Source of the DNA: JADJSS01 sp964490845
GTDB lineage: Bacteria > Bacteroidota > Bacteroidia > Chitinophagales > JADIYW01
Direction: 5' to 3'
NCBI GenBank assembly: GCA_964490845.1
Contig: CAZBED010000012.1
Span: forward strand, 1-64,000
Length of the DNA stretch: 64,000 bases
Shown here in pieces: positions 44,077-52,916 of this stretch. The notes beneath the pieces are model-generated. The model ran no database searches, had not been told where the DNA came from, and worked only from the letters and a program-made list of their open reading frames with translations. The first letter of the stretch is position 1, and every line of letters starts with the position of its first letter. A program made the translations under genes and the position numbers.

Positions 44077-44448
44077 TTATAATAAGTCTCTCACTAATAA
44101 AAGGATACCGAAAGGTATCAGGCAAGACAAAAATACAAAAATATACAAGATTACTGTACGCTTCGGCGAATGAAAGTCAATCAGCTCATTGCCGAATGAC
44201 AGATTATCCAGCAGCCATATAGCAGTGTAGGTCAGGTTACACAGCAAAGCATAGATGACAGCGAAACCTATACTGGTCAGAAAAAAGAGAATGTCAAAAG
44301 TGGAGTCACGTTTAACATACACATTTATAATGATGACAATCAGCAAGCCGATGCCGCCGGTCAGCAGATTGTATTTCAACCGTCGCATTTCCCACCAAGT
44401 TTTAGAAAGTATTTGTACTGTTTGATTTAGATTGTCGGTCGTTTTCAT
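44077..44448 (-). CDS. Membrane protein of unknown function
   Basis: A 123-residue protein with an N-terminal soluble part of about 25 residues and three hydrophobic helices (about 28-46, 53-78 and 97-121), not recognised as a named family. It starts divergently from rocD across an 86-bp region containing a palindrome, and precedes the M61 gene by 48 bp on the same strand, so the two are probably co-transcribed. Confidence 0.65.
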   Translation of the reverse strand: MKTTDNLNQTVQILSKTWWEMRRLKYNLLTGGIGLLIVIIINVYVKRDSTFDILFFLTSIGFAVIYALLCNLTYTAIWLLDNLSFGNELIDFHSPKRTVILYIFVFLSCLIPFGILLLVRDLL

Positions 44449-44467
44449 TGTTCAATATTTAACTAAA

Positions 44468-44514
44468 TAGTTGTTGTAACAACTAATATTCTTCCTTTTT
44501 TTAATGTATCTTTG
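44468..44514 (+). promoter_or_regulatory. rocD promoter with palindromic operator
   Basis: TAGTTGTT-GT-AACAACTA (44468-44485) is a perfect 8-bp inverted repeat. TATCTTTG at 44507-44514 matches the TAnnTTTG -7 element and the rocD ATG is 20 bp further. The palindrome centre lies about 43 bp before the expected start of transcription, where an activator or repressor dimer would bind. The regulator is unknown. Confidence 0.5.
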
Positions 44515-44534
44515 TTAAGATAAAAATAAGAAAA

Positions 44535-45791
44535 ATGGACAGTTTGTCATCACAGCAAATCATTGCACTGGAAGAAAAATACGGGGCGCATAATTATCAC
44601 CCCCTGCCGGTTGTACTGGCAAAGGGAAAAGGTGTATATGTGTGGGATGTGGAAGGAAAACAATATCTGGATTTTTTGTCTTCTTATTCTGCGGTGAATC
44701 AGGGCCATTGTCATCCTAATATTGTCAAAGCCATGCAGGAACAGGCTGCGGTTTTGACACTTACCTCCCGCGCGTTTCACAGCAATCTGCTGGGAGTGTA
44801 TATGGAATATATTACACAACTGTTGGGCTACGATAAGGTGCTGCCAATGAATACAGGCGTGGAAGGTGGTGAAACGGCATTCAAGCTGGCGCGCCGCTGG
44901 GGATATGATGTGAAAGGCATTGAAAAAGATAAAGCAGTAATAATTGTAGCTCAGGATAACTTCTGGGGCAGGACCATGGCGGCTATTTCGTCTTCTACAG
45001 ACCCCTCTTCTTACGGAGGCTATGGTCCGTATTTGCCGGGAATTATCAAGATTCCTTATAATGATACTGCTGCATTAGAGGCGGCATTTCAGGATAAGAA
45101 TGTGGCGGCATTTATGGTGGAACCGATTCAGGGAGAAGCCGGAGTGGTGGTGCCCGATGAAGGCTATTTAAGCAAGGTACGTGCTTTGTGTACTCAATAT
45201 AATGTGTTGTTTATTGCCGATGAGGTACAAACAGGTATTGCACGAACGGGAAAAATGATGGCTTGCGACCATGAGCAGGTGAAGCCGGATATCCTGATAT
45301 TAGGGAAAGCATTAAGCGGCGGAACGATGCCTGTAAGCGCTGTATTGGCCAATGATAATATTATGCTATGTATTAAGCCAGGTGAGCATGGTTCCACATT
45401 TGGCGGAAATCCGCTGGCCTGTGCGGTAGCTATGGCAAGTTTGCAGGTAGTGGTAGAGGAAAAGCTTGCAGAAAATGCACAAAATATGGGCAACATATTC
45501 CGCAGTGAATTGAACAAGCTGAATTTGCCGATTATTGAATTGGTGCGTGGAAAAGGATTGCTGAACGCCATTGTAATTAATACCGGACACAACGAAGAAC
45601 ATACCTGGAATAACCCCGGAGAACTGGCCTGGAATATCTGTCTCAGGATGCGGGATAACGGATTACTGGCCAAGCCGACTCACGGGAATATTATCCGTTT
45701 TGCTCCTCCGCTGATTATTACCGAGAAACAAGTAAAAGAAGCAGTAGGGATTATTGGGGCCTCAATACAGGAGGTGCTTAATAAAAAATAA
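44535..45791 (+). CDS. rocD: Ornithine aminotransferase
   Basis: PLP enzyme converting ornithine and 2-oxoglutarate to glutamate-5-semialdehyde and glutamate, linking arginine and proline metabolism. Class III motifs: LDFLSSYSAVNQGHCHP at the N-terminus, MNTGVEGGETAFKLARRWG, FIADEVQTGIARTGK and Lys258 in ILGKALSGGTMPVSAVL. YLDFLSSYSAVNQGH and the 418 length point to RocD rather than ArgD or GabT. Palindrome upstream suggests specific regulation. Confidence 0.94.
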   Translation: MDSLSSQQIIALEEKYGAHNYHPLPVVLAKGKGVYVWDVEGKQYLDFLSSYSAVNQGHCHPNIVKAMQEQAAVLTLTSRAFHSNLLGVYMEYITQLLGYDKVLPMNTGVEGGETAFKLARRWGYDVKGIEKDKAVIIVAQDNFWGRTMAAISSSTDPSSYGGYGPYLPGIIKIPYNDTAALEAAFQDKNVAAFMVEPIQGEAGVVVPDEGYLSKVRALCTQYNVLFIADEVQTGIARTGKMMACDHEQVKPDILILGKALSGGTMPVSAVLANDNIMLCIKPGEHGSTFGGNPLACAVAMASLQVVVEEKLAENAQNMGNIFRSELNKLNLPIIELVRGKGLLNAIVINTGHNEEHTWNNPGELAWNICLRMRDNGLLAKPTHGNIIRFAPPLIITEKQVKEAVGIIGASIQEVLNKK

Positions 45792-45806
45792 ATTCCTCTA
45801 TCGGAT

Positions 45807-46457
45807 TTACACACTCTGTAACTCATCACTCTCGTGTCTCAAAATTCCTTTTGCATCGGATTTAGAGAAATGAATCATAGCTTTGGCAATCTGTTCCGCC
45901 TTGATGGATTTGTATTTAGTCAATGGCCCGAACATCAGCGCGTCATACACGGGAGATAACTTCTGCGCGATACCTTCTCCCATTCTGTTTTCTTTTCGTT
46001 CTCCGATTATCAGGCTCGGCTGAAGAATATGAAAAGTCTCAAAATTTAATCTGCCAATAGCTTCCTCCACCTCTCCTTTAACACGGTTATAAAAAATAAT
46101 GGAACTTTTAGAAGAACCTAAAGCAGAAATCAATAAATATGTTTTAGAGCCGTTTTGTTTCGCGATTTCCGCCAAACGCAACGGATATTCATAATCTACT
46201 TTTTTAAAGGCTTCCTGCGAACCGGCCGTTTTAATGGTAGTACCTAGACAACAGAATACGACATCTGCTGTGATGTCGTTTGTATAATTTTCCAATTGGT
46301 CAAAATTGACAATAACTTCTTTGAGTTTGGGATGGTTATTACCCAGTGATTTTCTGGTTAACACAATGACACTGTCATAGGTCGGGTCTTGCAACAGTTG
46401 ATCCAAAACAAAACCACCCACCAAACCGGTGGCCCCTGCTAATAATGCTGTTCTCAT
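45807..46457 (-). CDS. NAD(P)-binding Rossmann-fold protein (HTATIP2/YbjT-like)
   Basis: A 216-residue atypical SDR with the dinucleotide loop LLAGATGLVGGFVLDQLL at 5-22, VVFCCLGTTIKTAGSQEAF and LLISALGSSKSSIIFYNRVKGEVEEA, where Tyr and Lys of the YxxxK type are replaced by YNRVK. This is the HTATIP2/TIP30-like oxidoreductase group, whose substrates are not known. It converges with rocD, 15 bp apart. A redox role is likely but unproven. Confidence 0.82.
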   Translation of the reverse strand: MRTALLAGATGLVGGFVLDQLLQDPTYDSVIVLTRKSLGNNHPKLKEVIVNFDQLENYTNDITADVVFCCLGTTIKTAGSQEAFKKVDYEYPLRLAEIAKQNGSKTYLLISALGSSKSSIIFYNRVKGEVEEAIGRLNFETFHILQPSLIIGERKENRMGEGIAQKLSPVYDALMFGPLTKYKSIKAEQIAKAMIHFSKSDAKGILRHESDELQSV

Positions 46458-46463
46458 TTTTTT

Positions 46464-46512
46464 GTCATTTCGAGTGAAACGAGAAATCTTGTATATTTAC
46501 ACAAGATTGCTC
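46464..46512. repeat. Intergenic palindromic repeat of the GTCATTTCGAG type
   Basis: GTCATTTCGAGTGAAACGAGAAATCT followed by AATCTTGT...ACAAGATT forms overlapping inverted repeats. I recall near-identical GTCATTTCGAG-xx-AGCGAGAAATCT elements dispersed in many Bacteroidota genomes. It lies between two divergent genes. Confidence 0.5.
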
Positions 46513-46535
46513 ATTATCAAAGATAATTATAATTT

Positions 46536-47411
46536 ATGATACTATTTGCAGATTCCGGCTCCACTAAAACAAGTTGGTTGTTATATGATAAAAAGAATGA
46601 CTCAAGGAAATATTTTGAGACATTAGGAATTAATCCCATTATTCATCATCATGAGGAGATTTTTCAAAAAGTGTATTCCAATGCGGATTTGGTGGCAGTG
46701 GCGGAGAATGTAGCCGAGTTGAAATTTTTCGGCGCGGGCTGCTCCAGTCCTGAAAGAAATAAACTGGCACAGGCGGCTTTGAAATCTGTATTTACTAAAG
46801 CCAATATTGAGATTGACCACGATATGAAAGCCGCCGCGTACGCCATTTGTGGAAACGAGCCGGGAATTGCCTGTATTTTGGGTACCGGTTCCAATTCCAT
46901 TTTTTTTGACGGTCTCAATCTGGTGGAATCGTATGCCGGTATCGGCTACATTCTGGGAGATGAGGCAAGTGGCGCCTATTTCGGAAAGATCCTGCTGCGC
47001 GATTTTTTATATCATTTACTGCCGGTGGAAATAGAGCAATACTTGCTGAATGAATATAAACTGGAGAAAAACACCATCTTCCAGCTGGTATACAAAGAAG
47101 CGTCACCCAACCGCTATCTGGCGAGTTTTGCACCCGTTTTGTCAAAGTTCAGGGATACAGATTATGTACAAGTGACCTTACAGAGAGGGTTTACCGAATT
47201 TTTTGATTTTCATGTATCCTGTTTTGAAAATTATCAGGATTATCCGATTGGTTTTGTGGGTTCCATCGCCAATAATTTTAAGGAAGAGTTGCAAAAAGTT
47301 GCGATTGACTTTGAATGTACATTAGGTAAATTTGTCCAACGCCCGATCGATGATATTGCGGATTATTTTATCGGTAAAAGCCAGTCCAACAAAAGTAAAA
47401 ATCTCAATTAA
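46536..47411 (+). CDS. BadF/BadG-family ATPase, probable N-acetylglucosamine kinase
   Basis: A 291-residue ASKHA-fold kinase. The phosphate-1 loop ADSGSTKTSWLLYD opens the protein; GAGCSSPERNKLA is near 68; GTGSNSIFFDG near 118 and GIGYILGDEASGAYFGK near 138 are the other nucleotide-binding landmarks. This pattern fits GlcNAc kinases of the eukaryotic/Bacteroidota type, suggesting aminosugar recycling from cell wall or chitin, though glucosamine or another sugar cannot be excluded. Confidence 0.82.
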   Translation: MILFADSGSTKTSWLLYDKKNDSRKYFETLGINPIIHHHEEIFQKVYSNADLVAVAENVAELKFFGAGCSSPERNKLAQAALKSVFTKANIEIDHDMKAAAYAICGNEPGIACILGTGSNSIFFDGLNLVESYAGIGYILGDEASGAYFGKILLRDFLYHLLPVEIEQYLLNEYKLEKNTIFQLVYKEASPNRYLASFAPVLSKFRDTDYVQVTLQRGFTEFFDFHVSCFENYQDYPIGFVGSIANNFKEELQKVAIDFECTLGKFVQRPIDDIADYFIGKSQSNKSKNLN

Positions 47412-47535
47412 GAATATTAACATATTGTCTTTTGTTAAAGAAAAACAGAATAATAGATTTTCCTGAAAATGTATGGTATATTTCAATTTTTACATTTAAA
47501 TTGAAACAATCATTCACAAACTATAACTCATATTT
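47412..47535. promoter_or_regulatory. Intergenic region with inverted repeat
   Basis: TTTCAATTT (47481-47489) and AAATTGAAA (47498-47506) form a perfect 9-bp palindrome with an 8-bp spacer, 30 bp before the next gene. Could be an operator or a weak terminator. No other signal recognised. Confidence 0.35.
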
Positions 47536-48108
47536 GTGCATACGATAGAACCCTACTGGAAATGGCGTGACTATTACACGGCTGAGGAAGATGAGAAATC
47601 ACCTTTCTTCGGGCGGGAGTACAGTGAGTTTATGTTTTCTGAAAAGATCTACAACTATTTCATTCACCCGCAATGGGATTATTTCGGTTCAGACACGCTG
47701 TACCTTAAATTGCTGTATGTGGATTATAAACAGGGTGCTGCCGTGATAGAGTTTATCGGTGAATGGAATGATTGTATCCGGAATGATATCATGTTTTTAA
47801 AACGTGATGTTATAGATGTATTGATAGACAACGGGATTTCCAAGTTTGTTCTGATAGGAGAGAACATTCTCGAGTTTTTTGCGCATGGAAATGAATACTA
47901 TGAAGAATGGTATGAAGATATCAGGGATAAAGATGGCTGGATTATTGCCATTAATTTCCGGGAACATATTATGGAGGAAATACAGCAAAGCGGGATACAT
48001 TATTTTGTTAATGTCAATGAAAAATACGCCGATATCAATTGGAGAAAATACCAGCCGCATCATCTGATTACTTATCTCGATGATTTGCTGATTAAAGTGA
48101 TTCGATAA
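47536..48108 (+). CDS. Conserved Bacteroidota protein of unknown function
   Basis: A 190-residue soluble protein starting with GTG (MHTIEPYWKWRDYYTAEEDE). I know this as a conserved Bacteroidota family with the features GREYSEF, YNYFIHPQWD, LLYVDYKQGAAVIEFIGEWNDCI, DIMFLKRDVID and EYYEEWYEDI, but no function has been established. It is acidic and rich in Tyr/Trp, without signal peptide or membrane segments. Same strand as rsmI, 36 bp upstream of it. The GTG start is preferred because conserved residues begin at codon 4. Confidence 0.8.
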   Translation: MHTIEPYWKWRDYYTAEEDEKSPFFGREYSEFMFSEKIYNYFIHPQWDYFGSDTLYLKLLYVDYKQGAAVIEFIGEWNDCIRNDIMFLKRDVIDVLIDNGISKFVLIGENILEFFAHGNEYYEEWYEDIRDKDGWIIAINFREHIMEEIQQSGIHYFVNVNEKYADINWRKYQPHHLITYLDDLLIKVIR

Positions 48109-48144
48109 TTCAGCAGTCTCGTTTTTTTGCCTTAATTTTAACAC

Positions 48145-48864
48145 ATGTCCAAGCTTTACATCGTTCCTACGCCTATCGGCAATTTGCAGGATATGACATT
48201 TCGAGCCATAGAAGTACTGAAAGCTGTCCAGTTGATACTGGCCGAGGATACCAGAACTTCAAAATTTTTATGTCAGTATTTTAGTATTGATACTCCTTTG
48301 CAGGCATATCATAAAGACAACGAGCATAAGGCAGTAGAAAATGTAATACAAAAAATAAAATCAGGTATGGCTATGGCGCTGGTTTCCGATGCCGGCACGC
48401 CGGGTATTTCTGACCCCGGATTTTTGTTAGTCAGGGAATGCCTGAAAAACGAAATAGAGGTGGAATGTCTGCCAGGTGCCACCGCATTGATTCCGGCGCT
48501 GGTGAATTCCGGTTTCCCAACGGACCGTTTTGTGTTCGAAGGTTTTTTGCCGCACCAGAAAGGAAGACAAAAGAGATTACAGGGTTTGAAAGAAGAACAA
48601 AGAACCATTGTATTTTATGAGTCACCCTACCGTATAATCAAATTGCTGAATGAATTGAAAGAATGTTTTGGTGAAATGCGAAAAGTCTCTGTCAGCCGTG
48701 AGTTAACCAAAAAATTTGAAGAAACTTTTCGGGGGACTGTATCGGAAGCGATTTATCATTTTACTCAAAAAGAACCTAAAGGAGAATTTGTGGTGGTGAT
48801 GGAAGGAGAAACTAAACCGGAAAGCGTTCCGAAAAGTAACAAGGAAAAATATGCCATTGAATAA
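48145..48864 (+). CDS. rsmI: 16S rRNA (cytidine1402-2'-O)-methyltransferase
   Basis: SAM-dependent methylation of 16S rRNA C1402. Landmarks of the tetrapyrrole-methylase fold: LYIVPTPIGNLQDMTFRA at 3-20, ILAEDTRTSKFLC, ALVSDAGTPGISDPGFLLV, PGATALIPALVNSGF and YESPYRI. At 239 residues it is a little shorter than the E. coli enzyme. Its end overlaps the next gene by 14 bp, indicating a shared transcript. Confidence 0.95.
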   Translation: MSKLYIVPTPIGNLQDMTFRAIEVLKAVQLILAEDTRTSKFLCQYFSIDTPLQAYHKDNEHKAVENVIQKIKSGMAMALVSDAGTPGISDPGFLLVRECLKNEIEVECLPGATALIPALVNSGFPTDRFVFEGFLPHQKGRQKRLQGLKEEQRTIVFYESPYRIIKLLNELKECFGEMRKVSVSRELTKKFEETFRGTVSEAIYHFTQKEPKGEFVVVMEGETKPESVPKSNKEKYAIE

Positions 48865-49648
48865 TTTAATCAATATACAGGAACAAACGATAATGGCGGT
48901 AAAAAAAGCCGCTGCTTTCATACAGCATGAAATCGGTAAAATACATCTGTCTGATATCGAAACTAAGTCATTGAACAGCCTGGTGACGTATGTTGATAAG
49001 GAAGCAGAAAAAATACTTGTTGGCGAATTACAAAAGATTATTCCAGGGGCGACATTTTTAACGGAAGAAAACACGGTGGAACAAACAGAAGGCGTATGGC
49101 AGTGGATTATTGATCCGCTCGACGGTACTACCAATTTCATTCATCAGGTGCCGGTATTTGGCATTTCCGTCGGATTAAAACATTATAACGAGATTGTGGT
49201 TGGTGTGGTATATGAGTTGAACAGAAATGAACTGTTTTATGCAGCCAAAGGTCAGGGTGCTTTCTTGAACGAAACGCAAATTTTTGTTTCCAAAACGACC
49301 AGGCTGGCTGACAGTTTAATTGCTACCGGATTTCCCTATTATGATTTTGAACACCTCGGGAATTATCTGAACGTATTTCAGGAGCTGATGACGACTACAC
49401 GAGGTATCCGCCGACTAGGTTCAGCGGCTATCGACTTGTGTTTTACGGCTTGTGGACGTTTTGACGCATTTTTCGAATATAGTTTGTCGTCCTGGGACGT
49501 GGCTGCCGGCGCCCTGATTCTAAAAGAAGCCGGCGGTGAAATCTCCGATTTCAAAGGCGGAGATAACTGGCTGTATGGCAGGCAAATTGTTGGCTCAAAT
49601 CCCGGCATTGCAGACGAGATAGCTCAAATCATCCAAAAATATTTTTAG
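48851..49648 (+). CDS. suhB: Inositol monophosphatase family protein
   Basis: Mg-dependent phosphatase of the IMPase/SuhB family. The metal-binding motif DPLDGTTNFIHQVPVFGISVGL and the C-terminal WDVAAGALILKEAGG are intact, with TEENT supplying the first Glu. Length 265 is normal. It could act on inositol-1-phosphate, on 3'-phosphoadenosine 5'-phosphate, or as the SuhB rRNA-maturation factor; sequence alone does not decide. Starts within rsmI by 14 bp. Confidence 0.9.
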   Translation: MPLNNLINIQEQTIMAVKKAAAFIQHEIGKIHLSDIETKSLNSLVTYVDKEAEKILVGELQKIIPGATFLTEENTVEQTEGVWQWIIDPLDGTTNFIHQVPVFGISVGLKHYNEIVVGVVYELNRNELFYAAKGQGAFLNETQIFVSKTTRLADSLIATGFPYYDFEHLGNYLNVFQELMTTTRGIRRLGSAAIDLCFTACGRFDAFFEYSLSSWDVAAGALILKEAGGEISDFKGGDNWLYGRQIVGSNPGIADEIAQIIQKYF

Positions 49649-49727
49649 TATCCGGTTAGTGTAATACGTTAAATAGATGCTTATTTTATAGAAATACCGT
49701 ATTTTTACTATACAAATAATTAATCCT

Positions 49728-50096
49728 ATGAAATTTATCATTCGCTTTCTAATCAAAGTAGCTACCGTTATAGCGCTGTCTTATCTGCTTCCGTTAATCG
49801 GGCTTGACGTGCATGTCGCCTCGCCGATGGATGCAGTGAAAGTCGCATTGCTGCTGACGATTTTAAATACATTTGTCAAACCAATTTTTCAGTTTTTCGC
49901 TCTGCCGATAACCTGCCTGACTATGGGTTTATTCTCACTCGTGATCAGTGCCGCTATGGTGAAGCTGGCTGATTATTTTTTATCCGGGTTTGGGGTACAC
50001 GGAGCGGCGGATGGATGGCTTACTGCGCTCATCTTCAGCCTAGGTTTCGCCTTTATAAGTTCTACCGTCGAAAATTTTATTGTAGACGAAGAGTAA
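49728..50096 (+). CDS. Phage-holin-4-like small membrane protein
   Basis: A 122-residue protein with four hydrophobic helices filling its length and the family stretch LLLTILNTFVKPIFQFFALPITCLTMGLF, here broken by composition into LNTFVKP and LPITCLTMG. The name of the family (Phage_holin_4_2) is historical; most members, including this one between suhB and clpB, are ordinary chromosomal membrane proteins of unknown role. No phage genes are nearby. Confidence 0.85.
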   Translation: MKFIIRFLIKVATVIALSYLLPLIGLDVHVASPMDAVKVALLLTILNTFVKPIFQFFALPITCLTMGLFSLVISAAMVKLADYFLSGFGVHGAADGWLTALIFSLGFAFISSTVENFIVDEE

Positions 50097-50253
50097 CTCC
50101 GACAAATAGTCTGTTTTTATTTTTTAATCCTGCCTTTATTTCTGTTTTCTGACAGGAAATCTATCAATTTGTCACTTGCACACTTTTTGCTGGTATGGTA
50201 GCGTAAACAAATAGGGTATTTATAAAATCCTATAGCGTACTAAAAAATATAAG

Positions 50254-52854
50254 ATGAACCCAAACAATTATACTATCAAATCACAGGAAGCCATTGCGGA
50301 AGCTCAGCAAATTGCTTTCGACCTGAAACACCCTTCTTTGGATACTTTCCATTTGCTGAAAGGTATTTTTGACAACGACGAGGATGTGACGCCTTTTCTT
50401 TTTAAAAAAGTCAATGCTGATATTCAGAAAGTAAAGGCTGAACTGGAAGTGATGCTGCAGAAACAGCCGACTGTGTCCGGTGACAGCATGAAGTATCCGT
50501 CTCAGGCTTTGTCGCAAACTTTGCTGAAAGCCAATTCGTATCTTAAAGAATTCAATGATGAATATGTTTCCATTGAGCATTTATTGCTCGGCTTATTAAG
50601 CGCAAATGATATTACTGCAGATTTATTGAAGAAAAATAAGATTACGGAAAGTAATTTAAAACAAGCCATTAAAGAACTCAGAAAAGGACAAACCGTGAAT
50701 AATCCAAGCGCAGACACTACCTACAACTCACTGGATAAGTATGCTAAAAACTTAAACCAGCTGGCACAATCCAACAAACTGGACCCTGTTATCGGCAGGG
50801 ATGAAGAAATACGCCGTGTATTACACATCCTGTCGAGGCGAACGAAAAACAACCCTATACTGGTCGGTGAACCCGGTGTGGGCAAAACCGCTATCGCTGA
50901 GGGCATCGCTTTTCGCATCATCTCTGGTGACATACCTGAAAACCTGAAATCCAAAACCATCTATTCTCTTGATATGGGCGCCCTGATTGCAGGGGCTAAA
51001 TATAAAGGAGAATTTGAAGAACGATTAAAAGCAGTCATCAAAGAAGTAATAGCTTCCGATGGACAGATTATTTTATTCATCGATGAAATTCATACACTTG
51101 TTGGAGCTGGCGGCGGCGGTGATGGCGCGATGGATGCCGCCAATATTTTAAAACCGGCATTGGCAAGAGGTGAGTTGCGTGCCATCGGTGCTACCACCTT
51201 GGCAGAATATCAAAAATATTTTGAAAAAGATAAGGCACTTGAACGACGATTCCAGAAAGTGATGGTACAGGAACCGAGTGTAGAAGATACCGTTTCCATT
51301 TTACGCGGACTCAAAGAACGATATGAAAATCACCATAAAGTAACCATCAAGGACGAAGCGATTATTGCTGCCGCGGAATTATCCAGCCGTTATATCACCA
51401 ATCGGTTTTTACCGGACAAGGCTATAGACTTAATTGACGAAGCAGCTGCAAAACTGCGTCTGGAAATGGACTCTGTCCCGGAAGAGCTGGACGAACTGGA
51501 TAGAAAAATCCGTCAGTTGGAAATTGAACGCGAAGCCATAAAACGTGAGAATGATGAAGTCAAGGTTCAGGACTTATCCAAACAAATTGCCGAGTTGAGT
51601 GAAAAAAGAAATGCCTTCAAAGCAAAATGGGAAAGCGAGAAAACCGTAGTGGACAGAATACAGAATGAGAAAATAAAAATTGAAAATTTTAAAGCGGAAG
51701 CAGAGCAGGCGGAGCGTAATGGCGATTATGGTAAAGTGGCGGAAATACGATATGGTAAAATCAAAGAAGCCGAAGCGAACCTGTCATTGTTTGAGAAGGA
51801 ATTGCAGGATACAAAAGAAGGCACACGCCTGATGAAAGAAGAAGTGACAAGCGAAAACATCGCGGAAATTGTCTCCAGATGGACAGGTATTCCACTGACG
51901 AAAATGTTGCAGGCTGAGAAAGATAAATTACTGAATCTCGAAGATTTTCTCCATGCAAGAGTGGTCGGCCAGGATGAAGCCATTGTGGCAGTATCCGATG
52001 CTATTCGCAGAAGCCGTGCCGGATTGCAAGACCCGAAAAAACCATTAGGTTCATTCCTTTTTATCGGAACAACTGGTGTAGGTAAGACTGAGTTGGCCAA
52101 AGCGTTGGCGGAGCTGTTATTTGATGATGAGAAAGCGATGGTGCGTATTGACATGAGTGAATATATGGAAAAACACAGCGTTTCCCGCCTGATTGGCTCG
52201 CCTCCGGGATATGTGGGATACGATGAAGGCGGTCAGTTGACCGAGGCGGTACGCAACCACCCGTATTCCGTGGTATTGCTCGATGAAATTGAAAAGGCAC
52301 ATCCTGATGTGTTTAACGTGTTGCTGCAGGTACTCGAAGATGGAAGATTGACCGATAATAAAGGGCGTGTGGTGGATTTCAAAAATACCATTATTATCAT
52401 GACATCCAATATTGGCTCTCATCTGATACAGCAGAATTTTGAGAATGTAAAAACCGAAGATGAGATTTTTGCAGCTACGGAAACATCCAAAGTACAGATT
52501 TTTGATGCGTTGAAGCGCGTATTACGGCCGGAGTTCTTCAATAGAATTGATGAAGTCATTATGTTCAAACCATTGCTGCAGGGCGATATCCGGGAGATTG
52601 TAAAGATTCAGCTGGATAATCTGAGAAAACAACTGCACGGCATGGAAATAGAAATGGAATATACCAATGAGTTGGTCGATTATTTTGCTAAAGAAGGCTA
52701 TGATCCGCAGTATGGTGCTCGCCCGTTGAAACGGCTTATCAATAAAGAACTCATCAATCAGTTATCCAAAATGATACTGGCGGATAGAATACAGAAAGAT
52801 AAAACCGTTATAGCGGATTGTATCAATGATGAAATCATTTTCAGAAATAAATAA
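50254..52854 (+). CDS. clpB: ATP-dependent disaggregase ClpB
   Basis: Hexameric AAA+ chaperone that works with DnaK to pull apart protein aggregates. Domains in order: Clp-N repeat (1-145), NBD1 with Walker A GEPGVGKTA near 207 and Walker B ILFIDEIH, the long coiled-coil M-domain (about 405-525) that distinguishes ClpB from ClpA/C, and NBD2 with GTTGVGKTE near 607 and VVLLDEIEKAHPDV. The pore loops KYKGEFEERL and GYVGYDEGGQL are present. Length 866 is standard. No heat-shock operator could be identified. Confidence 0.97.
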   Translation: MNPNNYTIKSQEAIAEAQQIAFDLKHPSLDTFHLLKGIFDNDEDVTPFLFKKVNADIQKVKAELEVMLQKQPTVSGDSMKYPSQALSQTLLKANSYLKEFNDEYVSIEHLLLGLLSANDITADLLKKNKITESNLKQAIKELRKGQTVNNPSADTTYNSLDKYAKNLNQLAQSNKLDPVIGRDEEIRRVLHILSRRTKNNPILVGEPGVGKTAIAEGIAFRIISGDIPENLKSKTIYSLDMGALIAGAKYKGEFEERLKAVIKEVIASDGQIILFIDEIHTLVGAGGGGDGAMDAANILKPALARGELRAIGATTLAEYQKYFEKDKALERRFQKVMVQEPSVEDTVSILRGLKERYENHHKVTIKDEAIIAAAELSSRYITNRFLPDKAIDLIDEAAAKLRLEMDSVPEELDELDRKIRQLEIEREAIKRENDEVKVQDLSKQIAELSEKRNAFKAKWESEKTVVDRIQNEKIKIENFKAEAEQAERNGDYGKVAEIRYGKIKEAEANLSLFEKELQDTKEGTRLMKEEVTSENIAEIVSRWTGIPLTKMLQAEKDKLLNLEDFLHARVVGQDEAIVAVSDAIRRSRAGLQDPKKPLGSFLFIGTTGVGKTELAKALAELLFDDEKAMVRIDMSEYMEKHSVSRLIGSPPGYVGYDEGGQLTEAVRNHPYSVVLLDEIEKAHPDVFNVLLQVLEDGRLTDNKGRVVDFKNTIIIMTSNIGSHLIQQNFENVKTEDEIFAATETSKVQIFDALKRVLRPEFFNRIDEVIMFKPLLQGDIREIVKIQLDNLRKQLHGMEIEMEYTNELVDYFAKEGYDPQYGARPLKRLINKELINQLSKMILADRIQKDKTVIADCINDEIIFRNK

Positions 52855-52882
52855 ATAAAAGGTTGTTGTAACAGCATTAAGT

Positions 52883-52910
52883 ATTGTGGCAGCACAAGTG
52901 CTGCCACAAT
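52883..52910. terminator. Strong hairpin between convergent clpB and SDR genes
   Basis: ATTGTGGCAGCAC-AA-GTGCTGCCACAAT is a perfect 13-bp inverted repeat with a minimal loop, midway between the two stop codons. It lacks a U-tract on either side, but its position suggests a bidirectional transcription stop or RNA 3'-end protector. Confidence 0.6.
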
Positions 52911-52916
52911 CTGTTA

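Noticed and set aside
49728..50096. Holin-like gene as a sign of prophage
   Set aside because: No other phage gene is nearby and this family is mostly chromosomal in Bacteroidota.
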